Positions 7,058-13,259 of a DNA stretch of 35,180 nucleotides are shown in pieces. The stretch comes from RGIG9379 sp031553005 (GTDB lineage Bacteria; Bacteroidota; Bacteroidia; Bacteroidales; Paludibacteraceae), in contig JAVBMA010000035.1 of the NCBI GenBank assembly GCA_031553005.1, positions 1 through 35,180 on the forward strand. Reading direction: 5' to 3'. The notes below the pieces were generated by a model that worked only from the letters and a program-made list of their open reading frames with translations, was not told the origin of the DNA and ran no database searches. Position 1 is the first letter of the stretch, and every line of letters starts with the position of its first letter. A program made the translations under genes and the position numbers.

Positions 7058-7858
7058 TTATTTCTTTTCGTATGTTATACGTACAATGATAGGATCTTCA
7101 ATATTGATAATTTGCCCGGTTCCGTCAGCATTCGAAGTTTTAGGAACGTCTACATATATCCATTCCGGTTCTAATTGGTCTTTTATTTCTTCGGTAGCTA
7201 CCCATATTTTGTATTTTCCCGGAGTTAGCTTGGTAAATACGAAATAACCGTTTTCATCTGTTCTGGCATCGTCCACCGGAGCTTCTGTTCCGTCAAGTTT
7301 GATATAAACACGCATATCCATTCTTGGAGTTCCTTTAGGATTGGTGGTATTATCATATATTACTCTTACTTTTCCTACAATTCCTGATAGTCCTGCATTT
7401 TTTCCATCTTTGACATAAATATCAGGAACTTTGTGCGAACCTTTCTTTCCGATTTTTAATGATTGAATTTCAGCAGTCTTAACTTTATTCGGCATGTTAT
7501 CATAGGCGTAAACCGAATAATTTCCTTCTACCAGATATTCAAATTTGTATTTTCCGTTGTAAGAAGTTCTTGTACGGTCGCCAAAGAATGCGTCAGAGTC
7601 ACCTCCATAAATGATGTAAACATCTTCTTCAGCAGCAATGATAGTATCTCGTTGGAAAAAATATAAAGTGGTGTCGACAATTCGGTCTCCAATCGTATAA
7701 ACAGTATCTTTTTTTACGACTATACCATCGTCAACAATTTTGTAAATAAAACCTTCAATGGATGCTTTCCCGCCTTCTCCTTCGCTTCTTTCACATGAAG
7801 TGGTAAATAGCAAAAGACTTAATATACTACTCCATAAAATTAATCCTGTGTTTCTCAT
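7058..7858 (-). CDS. Lipoprotein with two carboxypeptidase-regulatory/SdrD-B-like domains
   Basis: 266 residues. Lipoprotein signal with lipobox LLFTTSC, acylated Cys at 22, followed by an acidic SERSEGEGG-type tether. Two beta-sandwich modules follow: one centred on YNGKYKFEYLVEGNYSVYAYD (about 100-120) and one on ENGYFVFTKLTPGKYKIWVA (about 205-224), both with the G-x-[Y/F]-x-[F/V]-x-x-L-x-x-G-x-Y pattern of transthyretin-like domains. Such domains usually act in surface display or binding. It has its own promoter at 7896-7927 and lies 91 bp before the YD-repeat gene in the same direction, so it may be the first gene of the polyphosphate-related cluster. Function unknown. Confidence 0.72.
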   Translation of the reverse strand: MRNTGLILWSSILSLLLFTTSCERSEGEGGKASIEGFIYKIVDDGIVVKKDTVYTIGDRIVDTTLYFFQRDTIIAAEEDVYIIYGGDSDAFFGDRTRTSYNGKYKFEYLVEGNYSVYAYDNMPNKVKTAEIQSLKIGKKGSHKVPDIYVKDGKNAGLSGIVGKVRVIYDNTTNPKGTPRMDMRVYIKLDGTEAPVDDARTDENGYFVFTKLTPGKYKIWVATEEIKDQLEPEWIYVDVPKTSNADGTGQIINIEDPIIVRITYEKK

Positions 7859-7895
7859 AAAATATAAATATTACTTAAGATTACATTGCACAAAG

Positions 7896-7927
7896 CAAAA
7901 ATACAATATGCATAAAACAATCGCAAA
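7896..7927 (-). promoter_or_regulatory. Bacteroidota-type promoter for the 7058-7858 lipoprotein gene
   Basis: On the minus strand a -7 box TATTTTTG (7896-7903) and a -33 TTTG (7924-7927) are 20 nt apart, which fits the phylum consensus. The -7 box is 38 bp upstream of the start codon. Confidence 0.65.
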
Positions 7928-7969
7928 AATTTTCAGTTAAACGTAAAATTACCAGTTGTATTATTCAAC

Positions 7970-8002
7970 AAAAAAAATCCCTTCCCAAACATAAGCAAGG
8001 GA
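7970..8002 (-). terminator. Rho-independent terminator after the IS1096-passenger-like gene
   Basis: Stem TCCCTT/AAGGGA (7997-8002 with 7978-7983 as read on the minus strand), 13-nt loop, followed by eight U residues (7977-7970). It is 43 bp past the stop codon at 8046. Confidence 0.85.
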
Positions 8003-8045
8003 CATTATTTCATATGGCAAATACAATGCCAAAGAATCAAAATTT

Positions 8046-8612
8046 TTAAAAATTTTGATTCTCGAAGTAATTTTCGTCTATATTCAGATTGTCAAGATCA
8101 TCATCATTGAACTCTTCATCATCGATTATTCCTAATTGAAAATCTTCTGATTCAAAAGAGGTCATTCCCTTTTTTTCGGTTTCGGGATTATCTAAAAACA
8201 AATCATCCAGAATCTGTGTAGGTGCATTTCCTTTAGCACTCTCACATACTGCTTTTTTTAGGCTTTTTCCGGGAATTATCTCTTGCAGCTCCATAAAGAA
8301 TGCCCGCTCATTCAAATAGTCAAAGACAAACATTAATTTTTGTCCTTCATCCGAAATAAACTCTTCGAGTTTGATTTCTGACATAATCAAATTATCATAT
8401 TCAGAAGATGTGTCCATTTCAATCAGTGTTATTTCCTGCTCTTTTTCCCAATAATCATTACAGATAAAAAAGGAAGTCATCTGATCTTTTGTATACCCCA
8501 CCGAATCCAAGATAGCATCGTTCAACTCCAAAAATGCAGACTCCGAATCAATATGTATTTCTCTCATGAAATCGTCTGCTTCATCCGATAATAGAATAAA
8601 TCTGAATACCAT
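8046..8612 (-). CDS. IS1096-passenger TnpR / plasmid pRiA4b ORF-3-like protein
   Basis: 188 residues. The N-terminal part (MVFRFILLSDEADDFMREI, then FLELNDAILDSVGYTKDQMTSFFICNDYW) has the fold signature of the pRiA4b ORF-3 / IS1096 passenger family, and FVFDYLNERAFFMELQEI fits its second half. The C-terminal 40 residues are strongly acidic (DDEEFNDDDLDNLNIDENYF). Despite the family name, no transposase or element end is near; chromosomal copies are common in Bacteroidota, and the molecular function is not known. Upstream is the repeat-bearing gap and dnaA; downstream is a strong terminator, so it is probably monocistronic. No clear promoter box was found. Confidence 0.72.
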   Translation of the reverse strand: MVFRFILLSDEADDFMREIHIDSESAFLELNDAILDSVGYTKDQMTSFFICNDYWEKEQEITLIEMDTSSEYDNLIMSEIKLEEFISDEGQKLMFVFDYLNERAFFMELQEIIPGKSLKKAVCESAKGNAPTQILDDLFLDNPETEKKGMTSFESEDFQLGIIDDEEFNDDDLDNLNIDENYFENQNF

Positions 8613-8758
8613 AATTCTTTTATAAAATTTTGGCGTAAATATAATAATAATTCAATTGAAAACGCAAAATACAAATTGAAATGCATCCTTTTTTCAATCG
8701 AAGAGAAAAATAAATCGGGAGAGGGTAGAGGCTTAAGAATGCTTATCAAAGGATCAAC

Positions 8759-8921
8759 ATTGAAAGCTGATAGTTGAAAGTTGAAAGTAAAAAAATATTT
8801 TTTATTTGATGATGTTTGTAAGGGGGAGTTCTTAACGAATAAACTTGTTATAAATAAAAAAATAAGAATTGGCTCGGATAGAGGATGTTTAGATTTTTTG
8901 AGATAAGGATTTTAAACAGTT
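8759..8921 (+). repeat. Dispersed intergenic repeat, copy 1 (TTGAAAGT heptads plus tail)
   Basis: Begins with ATTGAAAGCTGATAGTTGAAAGTTGAAAGT (heptad unit GTTGAAA) at 8759-8788. The tail around 8889-8921 contains GATTTTTTGAGATAAGGATTTTAAACAGTTT-type sequence (read in two parts) that lines up with the tail of the 26316-26425 copy. The middle is longer than in the other copies. Confidence 0.55.
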
Positions 8922-8952
8922 TTTAGTTATAAGTTAAGGTTATTAAAAGCAA

Positions 8953-8978
8953 AAAAGCAGATAATTTTATCTGCTTTT
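8953..8978 (-). terminator. Rho-independent terminator after dnaA
   Basis: Eleven-bp perfect stem AAAAGCAGATA/TATCTGCTTTT (8953-8963 with 8968-8978), 4-nt loop, followed on the minus strand by TTTTGCTTTT-type sequence. It sits 6 bp past the dnaA stop codon and could also work on the plus strand. Confidence 0.85.
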
Positions 8979-8983
8979 CATTT

Positions 8984-10378
8984 TTATTTTAAAGAATTTT
9001 CAATTGCGTCTAAGCTTTGCCTCATTCCTTTGTCAATATCCAACAAGTCCGTGATTGTTTTACAAGCATGCAAAACCGTAGCATGATCTCGATTGCCTAT
9101 CTGTTCCCCAATCAAGGAAAGTGAGTTTTTGGTGTATTTACGGGCCAGGTACATTGCAATCTGCCGCGCTTGTACAACTTCTCTTTTTCTGGATTTAGTC
9201 TGGATATCTTTTATATTCAGATTATAGTATCCGCAAACGGCTTCCTGAATAGATACGATATTAATTGTCTTTTCGTCAATATTAACCGACTTGCTGATTA
9301 CTTTTTGTGCAAGTTCTATGTTAATCTCGGCTTTGGTAAGTGTTGATTGTGCTAAGAGGGAAATAATAACACCTTCTAATTCGCGTACATTTTCTTTTAC
9401 AGCTTCGGCAACGTAATTTACCACGTTTTCAGGAATCACGAGTCCATCAGCTTTTACTTTGTTGCGCAAGATGGCTTTTCTTGTTTCAAATCCCGGAGTT
9501 TCTAATTCAGCATGTAATCCCCATTTAAAGCGGCTCAGGATACGTTGATCCAACCCTTGTAATAGTTTTGGAGAGCGGTCGGAAGTGAGCACCAACTGTT
9601 TTCCGGACTGGTGGAGATGATTAAAGATGTGGAAAAAAGTATTTTGAGTTCCTGTTTTTCCTGCAAAATCCTGGATGTCGTCAATAATAAGCACATCAAT
9701 CATCTGGTAAAAATTCAGAAAATCGTTTGCTGTATTATTTCTTACCGCATCAGTATATTGAATCTGAAATTTATTCGCATTAACGTATAGCACATTCTTT
9801 TCAGGATGCAACTCTTCGGTCATTAGCCCGATAGCATGAGCCAAGTGGGTTTTTCCTAAACCGGATCCTCCGTAAATAAATACAGGGTTAAATGCTGTTT
9901 TGCCCGGATCTTTGGCTACTGCTTGTCCTGCCGATCTGGCTAGCTGGTTGCATGGCCCTTCAATAAAAGAATCAAATGTATAGTTTGCATTTAATTGAGA
10001 GTCTATTTTTTGACGGTTTTGAACAGAAAAAGGATCAAAACGTACATTTGTTGCAGATGCTTGCATTGCTCGCCCGCCATCATAATTCACAGTAGTTTTC
10101 CCGGTATTTTCTACCAGTACGGTATACTTTAATTTAGTCCCTTTTCCCATTACACGGGTAAGGGTTGCTTTCAAAAGATCAAAATATTTTTCTTCCAAAT
10201 ATTCATAAAAGAACATACTAGGTACCTGAATGGTAATAGTATTATTTTCCCATTTCTGGGGAGTAATAGGCTGAAACCACGTATTGAACGCAGCCTCCGG
10301 CACTATATCTTTTATAATATCCAAGCACGTACTCCACAATTTTACATGTTCCGAAGCTGCTTCCTGATATTCTTTCAT
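8984..10378 (-). CDS. dnaA: Chromosomal replication initiator protein DnaA
   Basis: 464 residues, normal length. Domain I is about 10-85 (WFQPITPQKW), domain III is the AAA+ ATPase with Walker A GGSGLGKT (170-177), Walker B VLIIDD (229-234) and a sensor region (LTSDRSP), and domain IV is the helix-turn-helix with the DnaA signature IGNRDHATVLHACKTI (about 425-440), which binds DnaA boxes. It initiates replication by opening oriC. The start at 10378 matches the family N-terminus. A terminator follows the stop. Upstream is a 639-bp AT-rich gap with a candidate -7 box (10494-10501) and two near-consensus DnaA boxes, which would allow autoregulation. No dnaN or recF is adjacent, as is usual in Bacteroidota, where this cluster is scattered. 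Confidence 0.98.
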   Translation of the reverse strand: MKEYQEAASEHVKLWSTCLDIIKDIVPEAAFNTWFQPITPQKWENNTITIQVPSMFFYEYLEEKYFDLLKATLTRVMGKGTKLKYTVLVENTGKTTVNYDGGRAMQASATNVRFDPFSVQNRQKIDSQLNANYTFDSFIEGPCNQLARSAGQAVAKDPGKTAFNPVFIYGGSGLGKTHLAHAIGLMTEELHPEKNVLYVNANKFQIQYTDAVRNNTANDFLNFYQMIDVLIIDDIQDFAGKTGTQNTFFHIFNHLHQSGKQLVLTSDRSPKLLQGLDQRILSRFKWGLHAELETPGFETRKAILRNKVKADGLVIPENVVNYVAEAVKENVRELEGVIISLLAQSTLTKAEINIELAQKVISKSVNIDEKTINIVSIQEAVCGYYNLNIKDIQTKSRKREVVQARQIAMYLARKYTKNSLSLIGEQIGNRDHATVLHACKTITDLLDIDKGMRQSLDAIENSLK

Positions 10379-11017
10379 AACAAAAAATTATTTTAATATT
10401 TTAATAAGCTACTTAAAAACTCCAAGTATCGTTTGATTTTCTTCGGGCATATCATGCCTTTGGATAAATTTTCATCCATGGAGATTCTAATAACAAACAT
10501 ATTTAATCTTTATACTGAAGCTGTGTTGACTCTCTCTAATATTTTACATTTTACAAAAATGTACTTTAGGAAAGTTTCTATAGCTGAATACTGTTCTAAA
10601 TTGTCAAGGACAAAATTTGAAATATTTTTTCAAAAAAAAAAACATCTTAAAATTTGGACTATAAAAAAAGAGCTAGTTTTTTAGTAGTCAATTGATTATA
10701 TTAAGATTCTGATTTTTAATGCTTTATATTTTTAAAATCAAAAGAATCTGTTGATAAATAAGGTTTTAGTATATATAATGTATTTTTAACGCAAAACTCG
10801 AAACCCTTAATATTGAGCCGTTTTCGAGACCTGAAAAAAACAATTGTTAAAAATGTTATTTGGACTGAATCTAAATAAGTGGAGCATTTTGCCAATCGAT
10901 TTACAAGATAAATTCCAATGATGCTAGCTTAATAATACGCGGATTCATCAATATTTCCTGTAACTATGCAGGAAAAAAACAACAAACAGCTATTAAACTA
11001 ATATTAGCCTGCATCTT
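10379..11017. other. 639-bp AT-rich intergenic region upstream of dnaA (possible DnaA-binding region)
   Basis: No believable gene. It contains two one-mismatch DnaA boxes (TTTGGATAA at 10459-10467, TGTTGATAA at 10749-10757), a minus-strand -7 box TATGTTTG (10494-10501) for dnaA, an imperfect inverted repeat with CTCGAAAC and GTTTTCGAG arms near 10797-10831, and a TTTCCTG/CAGGAAA inverted repeat near 10956-10977 past the MlaD gene stop. An 83-codon frame at 10433-10684 is Lys/Phe-rich, without homology I recognise, and overlaps these signals. It could be the dnaA regulatory region or, less likely on this evidence, part of oriC. Confidence 0.45.
10494..10501 (-). promoter_or_regulatory. Candidate -7 promoter box for dnaA
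   Basis: Reads TATGTTTG on the minus strand, matching TAnnTTTG, 116 bp upstream of the dnaA start. No well-spaced -33 TTTG was found. In AT-rich DNA this match could occur by chance. Confidence 0.35.
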
Positions 11018-11932
11018 CTATTTGTTATTTTTATCTGATTTTCCGAACACAGAGAAATGTACATATCTCTTCGGATTTGATTTTAAATCCAACAATAGGT
11101 TATTGGCACTCTCCATCGTATTGCTTAGGTTATTATAAAATGATTTATCGTTAAGCAATAATCCGATAGAGCCTTCTCCGTTATTTATTTTATCTGAAAT
11201 CATCTGCAGGTTAGCCATTGTATGATTCACGCTTTGCATAGTTGTATAAAAATCTATTTGACTCAGGTTTTGGCTGATTTTTGAAAAATCAGTTGTAATT
11301 GTATTTACATTTTTAAGTATGACAGGGACATCTTTTTTCATCATCGCATCAAGGGTGACGGAAGTTGACTCAAGGTTGGCAGTTAAACGCTGTATATTAC
11401 CAAGAGACTTTTCTATGGAATTATTCTCTGTAATCATACGCAAAGAGAAAATTAAAGAGTCCAGTTGCGGAATGATGCTTTGTATCCGCGGCATAAGCTC
11501 TGCTGTTACGGCAGCCATAATACCGTCATCTATTATAGATTGTATAGTGTCTCCTTTTTTCAAAAATACGCCGGGAATTTCGCTCTGTAAGTCCAGCGAT
11601 ATATTTGCTCCTCCCAGCAACTCCGACTGAAGAACCGCTTTTGATCCCACCGGAACTTTCAGGTGGTCGTCAACTTGTAATATAACAACCACTCCGTCTT
11701 TCGGGTCGTCGTAATTATAAATAATTGACTTTACTAAACCTATTTTATATCCTTTGATGGTAACCGGATTGGAGGCAACCAGACCATCTACTCGATCAAA
11801 TTTCGCATAATAATAGTTTGTAGGATTAAAAATATTGATTCCTTTCAAATAATTAATTCCAAAGTATAAAATTGCAATCGTAATAATCACCAATATCCCG
11901 ATCTGCAGTTCTCTGCCAAATTTAATTTTCAT
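11018..11932 (-). CDS. MlaD family (MCE domain) lipid transport protein
   Basis: 304 residues. One N-terminal membrane helix (about 10-28, IGILVIITIAILYFGINYL) anchors it in the inner membrane. The MCE domain follows at about 37-115, with DGLVASNPVTIKGYKIGLV and LGGANISLDL as its core strands. The remaining two thirds is helical (about 130-285), with the short NNGEGSIGLLLNDKSFY motif common in Bacteroidota MCE proteins. MlaD-type proteins form hexameric rings that carry phospholipids between inner and outer membranes with an MlaFE ABC transporter, which is not encoded here. It follows the amidase gene after 55 bp in the same direction, a pairing common in the phylum. Confidence 0.9.
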   Translation of the reverse strand: MKIKFGRELQIGILVIITIAILYFGINYLKGINIFNPTNYYYAKFDRVDGLVASNPVTIKGYKIGLVKSIIYNYDDPKDGVVVILQVDDHLKVPVGSKAVLQSELLGGANISLDLQSEIPGVFLKKGDTIQSIIDDGIMAAVTAELMPRIQSIIPQLDSLIFSLRMITENNSIEKSLGNIQRLTANLESTSVTLDAMMKKDVPVILKNVNTITTDFSKISQNLSQIDFYTTMQSVNHTMANLQMISDKINNGEGSIGLLLNDKSFYNNLSNTMESANNLLLDLKSNPKRYVHFSVFGKSDKNNK

Positions 11933-11987
11933 ATGAATAATTTATTTTATTATCGATTTTCTAAGTTTCTATTTCCAATTAAAGAGT

Positions 11988-13094
11988 TTATTTAAAATAA
12001 CTCTTTGCTTCGCCGGAAGGCAGTTTTTTGTCGTTCTTAAATACTACGACAAATGCATCGCTGAAATGCTTTTGTATATCTTTCTTAAGCTTTAATATTT
12101 CCGGATAAGAGTCGGATTCTCCATACATATATTTGTAAACCCCGTTTTCAAAATATTCTTTAATCGGAGTGTAATTTTTGAACTCTTTGCTATTCAATGG
12201 TTTTGATTTGCTTGAAGTGCAAATCTGGATTTTGTAGCAGATTTTCGCATTTTTGTTCTCTTCTTTCGAAAGATTTGCTTCTTCTTTTTTTGAGTCGTCA
12301 AATGCAATATTGTTTTTCTTTTCGTAATTGGCCTTGTAGGCAAGAAATGCGCTGTAAATGGCTTGGGCAAGTTCTTTTTGTGATTTTTCCTGACTCAAGT
12401 ATATCTCTTCTTCCGGATTGGAAATGTAGCCTAATTCAACCAGAACACCCGGCATGCTTGTATGTTTAAGAACCAGAAACCCGGCTTGTCGCACTCCTCT
12501 GTCACTCCGGTTACATGCCGTTTTGAATTGTTCCTGTACACACGAAGCCAGATTGAGGCTTTGGTCCATAAATGCAAATTGCATGAACTCAAACATTATA
12601 TAGGACTCTGATGAATTGGGATTAAATCCTTGATATCGGGTTTTATAATCATCTTCATACAAGATAACGGAGTTTTCCCTCATGGCTACTTCCATATTGG
12701 CAGCAGAAGCAGAGGAACCTACTACGTAAGTTTCTGTGCCGAAAGCTGTTTTGTTTTTTGCCGCATTAGTATGTATTGAGATGAAGAGATCGGCTTTTGC
12801 TTTATTGGCTATGCGCGGACGTTCGTCCAAAGGGATAAATATATCTTTTGTCCGGGTATAAATGACTTTTACATCTTTTTCGTTCTCCAACAATGCTCCT
12901 AGCTTCAACGCTACGGAAAGATTTATGTTTTTTTCGTTTAGTTTTAAGACCGAACCTATTGCCCCGGCATCCTTCCCTCCATGCCCCGGATCAATAATGA
13001 CAGTAAACTTCTTTTCCGTAGCTCCCAGATTAACTGGAACAGCACAGAAACAGAGTAAAAACAGTCCTAAAAAAACAGAAAGAGAAAACCTCAT
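11988..13094 (-). CDS. N-acetylmuramoyl-L-alanine amidase (Amidase_3) with C-terminal SPOR-like domain
   Basis: 368 residues from ATG at 13094 (a GTG one codon upstream is an equally placed alternative). Signal peptide about 1-25. The Amidase_3 zinc domain spans about 30-255: DPGHGGKDAG with H38, SIHTNA with the second His, and VLVELGYISNPEE with the catalytic Glu. It cleaves the bond between MurNAc and L-Ala in peptidoglycan, in cell separation. After a charged linker, residues about 285-365 (YKIQICTSSK to FVVVFKNDKK) look like a SPOR domain that would target denuded septal glycan. An AAGAAG lies 10 nt before the ATG. Divergent from lptD, upstream of the MlaD gene. Confidence 0.92.
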   Translation of the reverse strand: MRFSLSVFLGLFLLCFCAVPVNLGATEKKFTVIIDPGHGGKDAGAIGSVLKLNEKNINLSVALKLGALLENEKDVKVIYTRTKDIFIPLDERPRIANKAKADLFISIHTNAAKNKTAFGTETYVVGSSASAANMEVAMRENSVILYEDDYKTRYQGFNPNSSESYIMFEFMQFAFMDQSLNLASCVQEQFKTACNRSDRGVRQAGFLVLKHTSMPGVLVELGYISNPEEEIYLSQEKSQKELAQAIYSAFLAYKANYEKKNNIAFDDSKKEEANLSKEENKNAKICYKIQICTSSKSKPLNSKEFKNYTPIKEYFENGVYKYMYGESDSYPEILKLKKDIQKHFSDAFVVVFKNDKKLPSGEAKSYFK

Positions 13095-13123
13095 CACGAA
13101 TAAACTTCTTTATAATTGACCCG

Positions 13124-13131
13124 CAAATTTA
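13124..13131 (-). promoter_or_regulatory. -7 promoter box for the amidase-MlaD operon
   Basis: TAAATTTG on the minus strand, a full match to TAnnTTTG, 29 bp upstream of the amidase start and in the divergent spacer shared with lptD. Confidence 0.55.
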
Positions 13132-13200
13132 AAAAAAATTACTCCAGAAAACGAAGCAGAGCCTTTTTCATTCTATAAAAAAGATTAAATGCATCATTCC

Positions 13201-13233
13201 TTTGCTTATTATTAGTCAAAATACATAAATTTG
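13201..13233 (+). promoter_or_regulatory. Bacteroidota-type promoter for lptD
   Basis: TTTG at 13201-13204 and TAAATTTG at 13226-13233, spaced by 21 nt, ending 26 bp before the lptD start. A second TAAATTTG at 13240-13247 is too close to the start codon to be the main -7 box. Confidence 0.65.
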
Positions 13234-13259
13234 CAAAATTAAATTTGTAAGATGTTGTA

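Larger units (their letters stand above)
8613..8983. other. 371-bp intergenic region between dnaA and the 8046-8612 gene
   Basis: It contains no convincing gene. It holds the dnaA terminator (8953-8978), a copy of the dispersed repeat (heptads at 8759-8792, tail at 8874-8921) and AT-rich sequence upstream of 8612. A short frame at 8564-8749 overlaps the start of the 8046-8612 gene and lacks any protein-like features. Confidence 0.5.

Noticed and set aside
8046..8612. Insertion sequence IS1096 or plasmid remnant, because of the family name
   Set aside because: No transposase, inverted ends or target duplication nearby; the family is common as a lone chromosomal gene in Bacteroidota.
10433..10684. 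83-codon plus-strand frame upstream of dnaA
   Set aside because: AT-rich spacer translation rich in Lys and Phe, no recognisable domain, no clear ribosome site, and it overlaps likely dnaA control signals.
10950..10980. Terminator for the MlaD gene at the TTTCCTG/CAGGAAA inverted repeat
   Set aside because: On the minus strand the T-run comes before the stem, not after it, so it does not have the form of an intrinsic terminator.
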